Shown: positions 13,851 through 27,063, counted from the first letter of the stretch. The stretch: DNA of 64,000 nucleotides from Apostichopus japonicus (GCF_037975245.1 NC_092567.1:20087376-20151375); one strand, 5' to 3'. Made by a program: numbers and translations. The notes: generated by a model from the letters alone, not told the origin.

Positions 13851-13879
13851 GGATTGGGGCGGTGGGCGGGTCTAAGGGA

Positions 13880-14095
13880 GGAGGGGTGGTTGAGGGGTAT
13901 ACGTATACGTAACACTGGATGACAGATGGGTTGGGGGTATACGTAACACTGGAGGACAGATGTGTTAGGGGTATACGTAACACTGGATGACAGATGGGTT
14001 GGGGATATATATAACTGGGGCACATATGGGTTGGGGTATATGTAACTGGGCATGTATGGGTTAGGGGTATACATAACACTTGAAGACAAACGGGG
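13880..14095. repeat. Degenerate minisatellite, ~40-50-bp unit
   Basis: Repeats of GGGGTATACGTAACACTGG plus GACAGATGGGTTG with substitutions and indels, five to six units. The tract stays open in two frames and gives Pro/Thr/Ser-rich artefact peptides. Confidence 0.7.
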
Positions 14096-15072
14096 ATGCG
14101 CCTAGTTAACACAGAGGGATGGATGGAGAGTATGGGTCCGTACAACGGAATGATATATATTCTGGGCAAGCGAGTACGCAACGCTTGGATGGATGGGTGG
14201 GGCCCGAAGGATTAACAATCCATTTCCCCCTTCCCCACCACTGTACTATTATCTAAGGACTCTCTCGACCGTTTTGCTAAGATGTAATTGTGACAACAAA
14301 TTCGAAAATTTCAAGAAAAAAACCCAACAAATTTCTATTCATTTCTGTCTGGTTTCATAAACCATATTTTCTTTGGTGTCAAAGGAATAACCCTAGGACA
14401 TGCAGGTGAAAGCCAGTCGGTGGTGACTTATTTGACTAGAAATGACCCGTGAATGATAAACAAAGAGGAATTTTCATCTCTCGTCACGCAAATACACATG
14501 AGCGGCGAAAAGTCTTTAGATCATTCGTGCCATGATCGATGTTAACAGACATTGTTCAAATACTGACGAAATTCAGGTGTGTTAGATTTCAAAATAAACA
14601 TTTCCCTAAAAATAGATACTTGAAGATATAGCTATATAGGCCTATATGCCTGTCCTACTTTTGCTATAAGAATATAAGCCATCCAAGACAGTTATAATGG
14701 TTATTAACGGTTACTATAATAATACGCATGCGTGGATCCAGAGGGTGGGGTGCAGGGTGTACACCCATATACCCTTTACAACAAAAACTGTTAAGTAGTA
14801 ATAAATTCAAGCTTGCGTATCAACCGATTTGTAAGCAATTATAAATTAACCTATATGCCTCAGAATGCGGCAACATTTCAAATCTCAAATTTTAATTCTC
14901 TCAGGGGAGGGGTGGGGGGGGAGGCGGAGTTAGCTTGAACGACCCCGGAGCCACGCCTCTTCCTTTTCAAATGATTGGATCCGCTTCTGATAAGTACCCA
15001 TTAATGGCACCTTTTGGTAATGAAGATGTATAGGAATTAACTTTGAAATAAATGAACTTAGAAAACCATTAC
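14096..15072. other. Intergenic, no gene recognised
   Basis: No supported gene. A GTGGATCCAGAGGGTGGGGTG phrase near 14732 resembles the terminus of the CAG(G/T)-type elements, but I found no partner end. Confidence 0.45.
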
Positions 15073-15260
15073 AGGTGCGTATCCAGGGGGGGGCGTTGGG
15101 GGCGCGCGCCCCCCGGGTAAGAAAAAGAGAAGAGAAAAAAAGAGAAGAAAAAAGGAAAAAAAGAGGGGAAAAAAGAGGAGGAGGAGAGGAAGGAAGGGAA
15201 AAGAAAAAGAAGAAAGAGAGAATAAGGAGAAAAAGAAGGAGTAAAAGCAAAACGCGAAGA
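15073..15260 (+). mobile_element. Transposon terminus followed by polypurine tract
   Basis: Begins CAGGTGCGTATCCAGGGG, close to the inverted end seen at 20827-20846. A GC-rich stretch containing GCGCGCGCC follows. From about 15119 comes about 130 bp of almost pure A/G, a polypurine tract. The partner end and TSD were not found, so this is probably a fragment. The polypurine strand gives a Lys/Arg/Glu-rich artefact frame. Confidence 0.5.
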
Positions 15261-15589
15261 CACCGGGAAGAGAAAGAAGAACAGTGACATCATTACAGAG
15301 CTGAAGGGTAGCCAGTGACGGATCAATGATTTCGTAAAAGTGTGACTCACCCTACCCCTTACACCGACAACTCCATATTTTGACGTTTCCATTTTCCTCT
15401 CTCACTAATGATCTATATATATATACTATATATGGTCTATCATAACGCGTGTGTAGAATTGTGCTATGAAACCAACTGTGGCTGGTCTCGAACTCGACCG
15501 TATCGTCGGGGAACATGACGCATTTTGGGATGGGGGCGACCGCCCGCCCCCCCCCATTCAGCATTTTTTTTAAATGATATCGCAAAGTG

Positions 15590-15776
15590 ATTTCAAAATA
15601 GAAAGTGATTAGAGGCAACTTACAAGGCCTGGGAAGTGTCATTTCCAGCGATCTGGGAGACATTTTCGGCCAAAATTTGCTTGTACGCTTCGCGCCAACC
15701 TATGGTGGTGCTACGCTTAGATAATTTGCCTACAGGCTTCGCCCCTCCCTTGGCAAATTCCTCGCTACGCGCCTGT
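15590..15776 (+). repeat. Transposon-derived module, second copy
   Basis: Closely matches about 4890-5075 of the 1.26-kb element, with the shared phrase CAAGGCCTGGGAAGTG, then GCGCCAACCTATGGTGG and a TTGGCAAATTCCT end. It stops at GCTACGCGCCTG, the same CGCGCCTG terminus seen at 20846. I see no convincing TSD. It is a decayed element or a piece of one. Confidence 0.6.
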
Positions 15777-16131
15777 TCGAATTTGTTACGCAAACAGCAG
15801 ATATCACATCATATCAGTGAGCATGAAAATGGCGTTCCAGGATGAAAAGCCTCAAAACTGTCCGACTTGCCTGAAAAAAATAACCAAAAATTTTCGCGCG
15901 CGAAGCGCGCGTTCAACGTTTTCATGTCAATATCATATAAGCAAGCATCGGTTATTACATCGCATGCCATCATGTACCGTACGGTCCGTTCAAATTGCGC
16001 AGTATACCGCGGGATGCTAATGTAAACAACGACATGTCTCATGTAGATGTATAAAAAGCATGGAGGTCCAATTATGTCAAAACTCTCTTCTACATTAGTA
16101 ATGGCGAATTAGGGCCTGCACCCCCGCCGCG

Positions 16132-16509
16132 CAGTGGCGGAGCGTCCATATGGTCAGGGGGCGGATGCCCCCCCTGACGGACTCAAATGGACTGCTGGCG
16201 CCTTTTTCAGCTCTTTACCACTTTTTACTTATTCTAGATTATTGACTTTTTTATTGCGCTCTCATCTACTTATTGACATTTGTCACATTTTGTTCGTGTA
16301 ATTTGGCGATGACACCTTATTCTTCGTTTATCTGCAAAATTAGCCAGGCCCGGAAAGGGTCATTTCCGGCGATCTAGGGAGTATCTTTACTCAAAAATTT
16401 TCTGTACGCTACGCGCCAACCAGTGGTGGCGCTCCGCTTAGATAGTGTCGAAAGCGCCCCTTCAGACCATTCTCACCACTCCTGACCAATACCCCTAGCT
16501 CCGCCACTG
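16132..16509. mobile_element. hAT-like MITE, 378 bp, exact 8-bp TSDs
   Basis: The ends are CAGTGGCGGAGC at the left and the reverse complement, GCTCCGCCACTG, at the right. They are flanked by ccgccgcg at 16124-16131 and 16510-16517. It is non-coding. Internally it carries the same GCGCCAACC...GGTGGCGCTCCGCTTA module as its neighbours, so these elements share ancestry. CAGTGGCG ends and an 8-bp TSD are typical of hAT MITEs. Confidence 0.85.
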
Positions 16510-17148
16510 CCGCCGCGCCTCCTACGCTATGTGTGTAGTGTTCGGTTTCGGAAATATCTGCTATTTTTTCATTTCCTTCAACCAAGTTTTATAATAGCCG
16601 TTAAAACAGGTTTTAATATTTGTACACCAATGTGTCTGAATTTTCGAAAATTTCTGACCAACATTCTACATCACACTTCCCTCTACTCGTGCAATTTTGA
16701 CCGGTCTGTTAGGGGTTGAAGGAAGTTTTTTCTATATTGGTTGTCCATAGATGAAATTTTGTACAACATTATGGGTATGTTTTGAAGTGAGTTTATTCAC
16801 GAGAAATGTGAATTTTCAAATTCTGAACAAATATGGGGCTTAAAACCTTGAAAAGTGGGGCTGACGGGTATTGTGGGCCGCGAAGTAGAATCACCTACAA
16901 AAGCAAAGACCCACAGGAGATGCGATCAGGTCGAACATGATGTGTGCCGGGTTGACAATCTTCAAAAAGGTTATGGATGGAAAAAAAAACTATTAGGAAA
17001 TACTTGGTTCTCAGGCAAAAAGTGTACATCTGGTTGGTCATTTCAACCCCGAGAAGTGCCGTTTCCGGTGATCTGGGGGGTTTCAAAACAAGAAATTTTC
17101 TTGTACGCTGCGCGCCAACCGATGGTGGCGCTCCGCTTAGATAGTAAT

Positions 17149-20100
17149 CAGAGCCGTATATAGAGAGAGTTTGGCCAACCATGTAACCGATTTGGATTGG
17201 TCGAGAGGGAAAACGCCCACACAGGGTGGTAAAATAGGTCCACTTGAAAACTTTATAGCAGACGACACGCATACCCACAGTGTATAGACTATCGTTTGTG
17301 TACACGAAAAAGTACGAAATTATGAAAGAAATGGTGCTTGGGATGCTGCAATCGGTCAGAACATGGATATTGTTGTTTGATTTTCCGACTGACCATAAAA
17401 GAAGAGGAATTTTTTGGAAGTAGAAAGAACAAGATGGAGATCTAATGAAAAAAAGTCTGTATAGCCTAGGCCCATACTAGCCATAGGCCCTAGTGTAATA
17501 CGAGTAATGTACAAGCAATGCGAGAATTTTACGTTCAGACTGGTTTCTGTAACTACATTCATGGCTATTCTATCTCGTTTTACGATTCACAAATTCGATT
17601 TCATTATGCCAGCTCTCCTAATCATAGGCATGACAGTTTCAGTCGCACATAGTTATCCTAATTCCTAGTTATTGTATGCCTAGCCTAAAAAAGTATCACT
17701 TTTAGTTTAATGTAAAAGGGTGGGCTAGCCTCTAGGCATCACGTAAAGCCCTAATCCTTAGTTAAGCCCGAATCATAAGTTAAGCCTGGGCTTAGTTAGA
17801 CCTGGACCATTCTTGCTATTACTACAACTGTTATAGCACATTACATAATATGCCACAGTATAAGGCCCAATTAAACTAGGCCTAAGGAAAACAAAGTAGC
17901 CTAGGCCTAAACTAGTTAGGCAAGGTCTATACTCATTGGCAACTTGTGGGTTGTGTACACATACAGGCCTAATTATATAGACCCTTTTAGTATGCCATAA
18001 ACAAGTGCCCAAATGGTTAAATGATCTTGGTTTGTGTTAATTGTCAGCATTGGCCTAGCCTTTTTAGGCTAACATGAATTCAGCCTAATTTTTTCTTCTT
18101 CAAAAGTATAGCCTAGGCCTTGGTTTGATTTGGATGCAGTCAACTATCATTTTTCAAAGTAGCAGGGGCCTAGGCTACATTTCTAAGACCACTAGGCCAA
18201 GGCTAATTATGGTATGGTTTTGTGTCGCTAGAAAATGCAGACAGTAATGAAACCTGATACCTTGTTATCTTTTATCTAGACCTGAGACGTCCACGCTGCT
18301 ATGTGCACTGTGTTGTGGGTATTGACCGTGATGTTTGTATTGACTGTACACTAATGTCTATTTACAGATGGTAGCAAGCTGTGTGTGTATTTTCTGGGAT
18401 CAATGGTGGTGTCTAACACTTCTGTTACACCGCATTCCAAACTAGGTCAGATAACCGGCATGAGACGTTTCTTTGTGCGGGAGTCTTCACACCCTTTAAG
18501 GAGAAGTATTTATATCCCATTAATAGAGAAAGAATTATGTTTCAATTGGTAGCATGCAACTTAAAATTTTGGAAACATTAGATACAATCAAACAGTAACA
18601 AGGTTCATTTACAAGGTAATCTACTGCCCTTTATTTCACATTAGTCTGTCACATCAGAAGGTCACAGCTTTCAATAATTATACAAACAAATTCCCTTGAT
18701 GGGTGCTTCGTTAGATTCCTGCAATTTTCAAGTTTATCAATGTAATAAGTTCTGAATGTGGCAATGTGGAGAAGCTTTGGGATAATCTGTGGATAAGACT
18801 GCCAGACTATCAACAAGATTCCACATCCATGCAACTCCAACTGCTTCCTTCACCTCCTTGCAGATGTACCACATGTCCAAAAAAAAGTCAGCATTGGTTA
18901 ATGTAATTAAAATCTGGCTTCCTCCTGAGCTGGCAAATACACATGAATTGTCAAGTACAGAGGTCAGTGTGAAACCACTGAAAGATCTTCTCAGCTTTCA
19001 AGAAAACAAAGACTTGAAGCCAAATTGATAGAGGCCACACTGATACCATTGCACTCTCATAAGATGAAGGTATCACACACACTTCATTTTGCTTCTGCGG
19101 TGCAGTGCCTGGTAGACTGTGAGGGTCACCCAATGGATGTTTTAACAACTGCCTGGTTTATAGAGCTCTTGAACAGATAATTCATCCTGATGTCTAGTCG
19201 TCATCCTGTCATGGCCTTGAGCAAGTTGAACCCACTTCAACACAAAGCAGCTATTGAATTCTTGTCTAGGTACTGTCAAATCCACATCACCATCATTGCT
19301 GGTTCCAGTTACGCCGACCATAATAAAAGAGTACAATGAGGGTTTTTTAATTCACCCAACAGAGCTTGCATTCCAGTACCTTTGGGCAGCTGAAAAGATA
19401 TTCAGAAATTGTTATATGAGTGTGTTTGTATGCATGCATATGTGTGATTTTCTTGCTTTACAGAACAGCTCCATTTTGATAAGCTATGTAACGTGGAAAC
19501 CTGCCAATCATATGTTTGAAATAGGACAGGCTGAAATGATTCTTAAATGAAAAGCTTAACGACTTCTTGCGTTTTTATACATCACTGTTCAGGTAAGGCC
19601 AGTAAGGGCAGTATGAAGAATAAGTAACAATTAATAATTATCATTATGGCCATTTGCTGTCTGCATAATAACAAACTGAATGATGTCATCAGCCCTGTGC
19701 TCAGTTGACAACACTGATAAGTAGGCACACTATGTCAGTGTGATCCATGAAACCTTATTAAGGACATGACCGTATAGTATATATGTTAATGGAAAATACA
19801 TAAGCTACAACATACACCAGTATTCAGTTGTTGCAGGTTTTTTTTTTCTCGACAGACCCATTCAATCTGTTGCACCTACTATAGCCTAGTACTACATTCC
19901 TGAGAAATTAACACCTTAATATCATTCTTAGGTTTGCCCACAGACTCCCAACTATTGCTAACTCCTACACTCAAGTATATAGCTTAGTTTAGTAGAAAAA
20001 AAGACCAGGACACTCAAGTCCCCATTAAGGACCCTAAGACTATATGAGAGGAATAAAACCGGGGACATCAAATGTCATACCCAATTACAATGCTTAATGT

Positions 20101-20799
20101 ACTCATCCAAAGTATTCTTAAACCCATTCACACTACTTGCAATTCAACCTTCTCAGGCAAACCATTCCATCCATTCACAACCCTTGTATAAGTTGTATTA
20201 GACTTTAGAGAAAAAGTTATGCCGAATATTAATCCTACTATGTAACTTATGGAGTTTAATACAATGACCTCTGGTACAACTACTTTTGGCAAACCTGAAA
20301 AGATCAGTGAAGCATAAATTGTCATTTTATGTGTAGGCCTACTTTATTTAATTGAAGGATCTATTAATGTAGGCCTGATGCTATAGTTGTGCGTCTGTAA
20401 TCTAGCCTAGCCAGGACTGTGATGTGTGCTTTTCGTTTGTATGACTAAAGTAGGACTAGTAGTATGAGGCGTAAAATAAAACAAGTGTAATGACAGGTTT
20501 TCAGCTAGTTTTCTATGCATTTCAGGTGTGAAGATAAACGTAAATGTCATTAACTAACGCATACTCTAATTCATTACCTGATATCCATTTTGTTCCTCGT
20601 ATGCCTGTCAAAATCTGACATTCTGAGTCGCTTCGTTTGTTCGCAACGAGCACAGTGTGCAAAGCTGCTATATATTGTGTGTGGTGTTTTTCGTGTTTCG
20701 CGCAACTGGTAACGACAACTGGACCTATTTTGATGCCCATGGTTTGCGTGTGACGTCACAAATCGCCAGTTGGCCAAACTCTCTCTATATACGGCTCTG
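17149..20799. mobile_element. 3651-bp DNA transposon with 31-bp identical terminal inverted repeats
   Basis: The left terminus starts CAGAGCCGTATATAGAGAGA. The first 31 bases (17149-17179) are the exact reverse complement of 20769-20799. Flanking repeats atagtaat at 17141-17148 and 20800-20807 form an exact 8-bp TSD. No intact transposase is visible; open frames around 18650-19550 are short, on both strands, and unrecognised. It carries a decayed LINE end at about 20040-20325, itself an insertion. The first kilobase is rich in TAGGCCTA-like words. Identical ends suggest fairly recent movement, while the interior looks decayed. An 8-bp TSD fits hAT-like transposition. Confidence 0.85.
20040..20325 (-). 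pseudogene. Decayed LINE reverse-transcriptase C-terminus
   Basis: Minus-strand reading gives RVVNGWNGLPEKVE, then, after a frameshift, NGFKNTLDEYI and a stop. The pattern 'RVVN-WN-LP--V...FK--LD' is characteristic of the extreme C-terminus of CR1/L2/Jockey-type non-LTR retrotransposons. The frame is broken and nothing of the polymerase core remains, so it is a dead 5'-truncated copy. Confidence 0.65.
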
Positions 20800-20846
20800 A
20801 TAGTAATTCGCGCCCCCCGGGTTTGAAAATCCTGGATACGCGCCTG

Positions 20847-23800
20847 CATTAATAGTTGAAGTATTCTTGCTTTTTTAGACTTGCTCAAGTCTGCTGCCTA
20901 GTGAGTAAAGGAACCGTTGACATGTGATATCCCTCCAATGGAATAAGTCTTTTCTTAACTGTGTTAAGACGTTGTTCATGACATGATGCTGTCACATTTA
21001 GACTTACTCAAGTATGCGGCCTAGCGTGGGAAGGTACATTTAACTGACAATATCTCCCAAATACCCCCCCCCCCCAAAAAAAAAAAAAAAAAAATTCTCA
21101 GTTGTTGGGGGAAATTTTGATGACAATTACCTCTAGTATCACAGAGACCAATTGTAATGATTGGATTTCGCGTCTCCTCTAAGTCATTTCGATGTAATAT
21201 TGTTGTTAACAGTGCCGTAGGATAATCTCAACATACATAGGCCTACCGCTGGACGCAGGGCAGTATATCTATGTTATAACTGACAACGGTATAGCCTACA
21301 CCTGTTTATTCGGAAATGTGTGTAAACTATACGCTTATATGTGTTATGATGGTTATTAAATAGGTGAATGAACTCCGGTTTGCTGTTAATAAACACACAG
21401 TGGACAATAATGGCTCCAACGAGCCGTCCGACTTAGTTAAGAAAACGACCTTCGTGACATGTTGATACGGGGTTTATGCAACACGAAACCTATCGGCTTA
21501 TCTTTAAATTAAGTTGGTACTGGATATATTGTTGGAGGTATATAGACCTACGTATATTGGAGTATCAGAAGTATACCACTTCAGATCCTAAGGAGCACTG
21601 GACTGTCCATTCACAGCTCCATATCAAATTACTTTCTCTCGAAATACAGGTAAGTCCTGATAAATAAACTTTGTACACACTTTTAAAAACCTATATTTTA
21701 CACCTGCTGCTATGGACCTATTTTAATAAAAACAAATTAACTTACTTTTTTTTATTACTATAGTAATTAAAATTGATTATAAATTGATTATAAATGCCCA
21801 TTTACTTATTTATTTCCCCTTCTTATTTTGTATTTACGGTGTATGCGTCATTGCAACTTAACTCCATTGTTACCTAGTGTTCATATAAAGTTTGAATAAA
21901 ATTGATGAAAGTTATATACAATTTTATATATTGATACAACGTTTCACTGCTTAGATACTTAATTTTCATATTTTCATTTTTCATACCGGACAGACCGTTT
22001 TTGTCAAGATGCGTATATATTTAGTCGTTGCCTTAGAGTTAAGCACTCATAGATGTGTTTGTTATAGTATAACGGAAAATTCCAAAAATGTTAATATATC
22101 TTTAAAATAACCAGTTATATTTGGTATAACTTGCACACACATGAAAAGCAGTTTCTGGCATACTGTATAAGTTGAATTTTGAAAACAAAGGAAAATCTGA
22201 TTGAGTTTGAGGTTTGAGTTTATTTTTTTGTCTTTTTATCCTCGTCTGAGGTACAAGGAAACTGACAGAAAGGAACAATACCATAAAATAACAATTTAAT
22301 TAAGACAAACAGGTAAAGAAATCCATATTAAAGGCACAAAAGAACACGTCCTTGGTGATACTTCGCACATTACAAGTGTATTAAAATGTGTCTACCAAAT
22401 TTACTGAGATTCTTTAGCACTCTACTATAACTGCTTTGGAAAAGTTGTTCCATTTTCAAAAAGGTGGGTCGTATCATCCTGAAATAAGGTTTGATATAAT
22501 TTCTTTCCTGATTTAAAGTTAAGGACATTGACAAATATATATATAATGGAATATAATGAAATAATGAATAAGTTAGCGAATGGAAACAAGCGAGAATTAT
22601 AATAAATATTATCGAACTTTCAAAATTGTTGAAAGTTGGAACAGAGAAGAAGAAAAGAGTCGTTGTCATGTGAAAACAATAAATGTGAAGAAATTAATGA
22701 CGTATGTAACCGAGTACTCAACGTATAAGACATGTACATACAGATGCTAAGATTTACAACATCGCTTGGAAAACAGCGCCGAGGAGAAGATTTGAGAAGA
22801 AGGGGGGAGGGGTATTTCAAGACACATAACTGGGACACAGTCTGCATGGGGTGCACAAGGTTGTGTCAAGCGGGGGTAGAAAATGTGCGAAATCATGTGT
22901 TTCATTTAATAAACGCTCTCAAATAAGTGATATGAATACACGAAAAGTTTGTTAACGATATAAAGCAATATCCAATTTTGGTTGAATAAAAATTCGAAAT
23001 AAACACCAGTTAATCTGTTATTGTAAGGTTAATGCTCTAATTAACCTTTGTTCACAGTTTTTCAAGATTATTAATTTAAATTGCATGATATAGACTGAAC
23101 TAAAGGCGAACTAAAGAGGTTAATGAGGCTCTTGAGCCTATAAGACTAAAGCGATAAGAGAGTAAACGTATCCCACGAAGGGCTCTTATATCCAGGAATT
23201 ATACGGGCATATGCCATCACCTCGATCTACGTCATTAAGTGATCCTCACCAATTCCATTTAAAAAAAAATACTAAGAATTATTTCTTTTAAGAATTACGT
23301 GTGGTTTCTATTCTCTGACCTTTATTCATATACAGCCTATTGAAGGTTTGAGTAATTCTAAAATGGTATCACTAAATGGTATCACGAAGAATCTATATTG
23401 CTAGAGGCATGCATTACCAATGTTTTTTTCAAAAAAACTTCTGACAAACATTTCGGGACAAATTTCCATTGAATTGCAAGCTTACTCTGTTGTGAGCAGA
23501 GTTCCTTTAGGAACTCTAGTTTCGAGATATGCATACTGCCCTCTATTTTCTAAAAGTTTTGCCGTTTAACCTTCAAAAGAAAGGTAATTTCTGGCATTGA
23601 AGATAATAATGTGGAATTACATAAAACAGCCGTAGGCGGACGGAGCCATCTGTTTTGTATAGCAAACAGGGGAATATAGATTCTGTGATACATTCGGTTC
23701 CCCCCCCCCCTCCCTCTCTCTCTCGTTCACACACACATATCATATAAGATTTCGAGTAAAAAGGGGAATAAGTTTATAGTTTTTTTTTTCACTTCCTGAC

Positions 23801-25608
23801 TTGAAGTTGTTATTAATTTTTTACAGTACCTGGGTTTTTCAAATATTGTCTTTTCGATCCAGCTATTTTTCCAATTTTTATTTCTCCAGTCTTTAAAACT
23901 AGCACGAGGTAGAAAGGCCACTCATCAGATCATAAAATGTGTTTTTATTGATAGTTATTCCTTCTATGTTTACCGTTTACATCAAATGCTCAAATACTCA
24001 ACCTCGACGGGCGTTCATGCTTCGAATTTTGTCCCAAGTGTACAATTCTGTTCAGGAAATTTTTTATGTGCAGAGTAACAAGTATATATCAATTCGCGAA
24101 ACTGGTCCCCTGAGAATGTACACATTGGCTTGATGTTATATAAATTCATCTACTCTTAACTATGTCATTGTTCCATTTGTTTGCATATTTTTAGCATTTG
24201 GAGAAAGTAAATCAAATGTTGTTTATTTCTTCTGCCCTTTACAGCCTTTATTTTGCAGTTTTTCATTTTTAGATAATATAAAGGAATTAGTTAAAAAAAT
24301 AAAATGACATTACCATATCGCCCCAGTTTGCTGTGGTCTGTTTGCTAACACATATATAGCTCATCATGTCGTCAACACGTGCGTTCTGATTATCATCTTG
24401 GGGTCATCAGGGTCATCAGTATTTGACCTTAAATATGCTAGAATGTTAACAAAGAATGGTCACATGTGGTCCAAACCCATTTACTGTCGTCCGTTGTGTT
24501 CCTCGCAGAAAAATATAAAGCTGCCTTTAGCGTCAGTGAATTTACTTGTAATGTAATATTTGTACATATTATTTAAGTCAGAATATACTACTTATTTCTA
24601 GATTATAACATTTTCTCAGTTTTGTTTACTCAATATCTTTCATCAGCCCTCCATATAGAAATTTAAAATTAAAATTTCACTCAGAAAAGTATAATCTTTC
24701 TAAAAAGGAGTTTGTTTGTGGCCTAATTCTGTACGATTAATATCTGTCGTCAAGTTACCAACTGTTCATTCAGACTCTTTTATTTATTTTTAGTTATATA
24801 TTTATTTGATTTTACATTTCCTGACTGTGCACGAACTTATTACATGCAATGTTGGCGGGTTGTTGAACTGTGTAGCTTTCCGATTGAGTGATACCCCTTA
24901 AGGTTTCGACAGTTGGCATATAGTTAGAAACATGTAACAATATATGTCTCGTCTTAGTTCTAAGAACAAGAATCATTGGAAGAATTTGTTTTATTTACTA
25001 CTTTTCTCTTTGTATTAAAATACATTATTCACATTAACACTGGAAGGCGAAATCTCAGATTTGAAACCGTAGCCTCTATTTAGCTTATGCTAAATCCCAT
25101 AGCAATGACCTTTACCTTTTACAAATCCATATTTCAATGTATTTTGAATTTTTGGAAGGTTTACTCTAGGTTACAAACTTAAATATGGTTGATAATCTAG
25201 GAAAACTCCTGAGGGGTAAACAAGAGGGTTAGGGTTATGGGGTCTTAGAAATGTAACATATAATATATATATATTTCAGTGAGTTGTTACATTTTGACGT
25301 AAGTGTAACAGTTTCTGGTAATACGTTGGTAAAATGCAACTGGTCACAATAATGAACATGGCGGATCACAATGGTGAATATCAGTAATAATATTGCGAAA
25401 GAAGGCTAGAAATGACCCAAGGCAATTGATGTGCGATACGGAGCGGTTGTGGCAAAAATAGGATTCAGCAATTATGAGGATTGTGACAAGCTTGTTGATA
25501 AGTATGTGGTTTACAACAAATTTTCATTGCTCATAATTAGTAAATTTTTAATCAAACATTTACTAAAAGAGCTGCATTGATTCAATCTTAATTTAAAAAA
25601 ATCACTGG

Positions 25609-25611
<3 letters not shown>
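20847..25611. other. Intergenic, no gene recognised
   Basis: No supported gene. Contains a poly-C run followed by poly-A at 21064-21094, a poly-C/CT tract at 23700-23724, and AT-rich sequence. The minus strand around 22200-22680 has a 3'-end-of-retroelement flavour but no diagnostic motif. Confidence 0.5.
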
Positions 25612-25689
<78 letters not shown>

Positions 25690-25710
25690 ATATATGCATA
25701 TATATATATA
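25612..25710. repeat. (TA)n / (TG)n microsatellite
   Basis: Nearly continuous TA dinucleotides with a (TG)8 block at about 25673-25688. It directly abuts the 3' end of a minus-strand SINE, so it is probably that SINE's expanded tail. Confidence 0.85.
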
Positions 25711-25985
25711 ATTGAAAATCGTAATGAGTTGGAAAATCAAGAACAGTGAAAAAACTTCCAGGCTCCACCGGGATTCGAACTCGGGCCTCCCACTCTGTAC
25801 GCGGACACCTTATAGCCAACTATGCTATGGACGCTGATTGTATGTCCAGAGGTTCGAAACCGGTAAGGAAGGTCGTAATTCCACTGTAGGCGTTTGTCAC
25901 CTGTATCGAACAATACTAGTTTTGTGTTTGGTGACATATTTTGCCTTACTCTAGAGATCAAACATGATGCTAACCAACTCGAAAG
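25711..25985 (-). mobile_element. tRNA-derived SINE, longest copy
   Basis: On the minus strand: a leader (about 25985-25840), then a box-A-like TAGCATAGTTGGC, then box B GAGTTCGAATCC, then CGGTGGAGCCTGG and a body ending in TCGTTATG-free AT sequence that runs into the (TA)n tail. It shares over 170 bp with the copies at 34221 and 37052. Pol III box A and B at tRNA-like spacing plus a simple-repeat tail mark it as a SINE. It does not fold as a tRNA gene. Confidence 0.75.
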
Positions 25986-27063
25986 TCATTTGTGATTCCT
26001 AAAGCCGGATCTCGAAAGAGATACTTTGAACAGACTTTATGTATACATGTATTTACCTTAAATTGTTAAATCATATATATCTAGTCTTACATTCAACATG
26101 TTTTCCCATTATTTCCTATCAGACTATCCAAATGGTCCTCGTTTCCTATCGGTCTAATTCCGTTTCCCATTGGCTCAATTAGTTGACCTCATTTATTTAA
26201 AACCGTTCATGAAAATACGTTCCCCGGCAGACATGGAATAGATAAATTTACTGATTCGGAAGCAATTATTGAAAAAAAACAAGGGCATGAAAAAAGAATT
26301 ACATCCTTATTTCACATTAGATTCCCAAGATTTTAGAAAATAATTGGCAGAGATTTGAAAGGTTGAGGGTACTCGGTAATATGGGCCAGGTCCACTATCT
26401 TGCACAGGCCTGACGACGGTATAGGATGGGGACCGGGGGGAGGGGTCAGTTAGGGGACCAGAAAATATGGTGCGGCCCGGGAAAATGTGGTATAACCAAT
26501 GGCGTATTCTCATTTTCTCAATATACTTTAATGAAAAATAAAGAGTGTAGAAAAGGGGCTTGGGCTATTCATTTTTCCGGGGCCAGACTTGGATCTTGAC
26601 GCCTCTGTTCTATTGATAAAGATTAAAACAGATATTAAACGTAACCATCGATTAAATATGATTTTTTCTTTTTGTATTAACCGAAATCAACTTTTGTAGA
26701 AAAGGCTTCAAAAAGCGAAAAGTTCGACAATTTTGACGCACGATGTATTATATGCAGGACTGCACGTTGTGAAAATGACCATAGGGGAGCTAAGGGTATG
26801 CGTGGATGGGGTCGGAGGGTGAGTGGATGGGTGGATGGATGGAGGTCAAAGGGTGCGTGAGTTGATGTAATCGTATGAGTACTTGAACGCGTAAAGAAAC
26901 TCTATAGCCTATATAATTACGTAAATACGTGATTCCATTACGCGTATAAAGAATTTTACCCTTGCTGTGAAGTGACCGAAACCGAATATTTTCTTATTAG
27001 TTGTTCTTTTAAGAGAGATTTAATTACCGTTAACGTTTGGACGTTTGTGATAATTTTGACTTT

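Larger units (their letters stand above)
16100..20846. mobile_element. Outer element of a nested transposon cluster (candidate)
   Basis: Removing the two inner insertions leaves about 640 bp that matches the right half of the 4728-5991 element, ending ATAGTAAT then TCGCGCCCCCCGGG and GGATACGCGCCTG. The flanks cattagta (16092-16099) and cattaata (20847-20854) match at 7 of 8 positions, which would be a TSD. The left end is poorly conserved, so the left boundary is tentative. The order of events is clear: this element came first and the inner ones jumped into it. Confidence 0.5.

Noticed and set aside
13801..14181. 126-codon minus-strand Pro/Thr/Ser frame
   Set aside because: Lies on a degenerate minisatellite; a second frame is open too.
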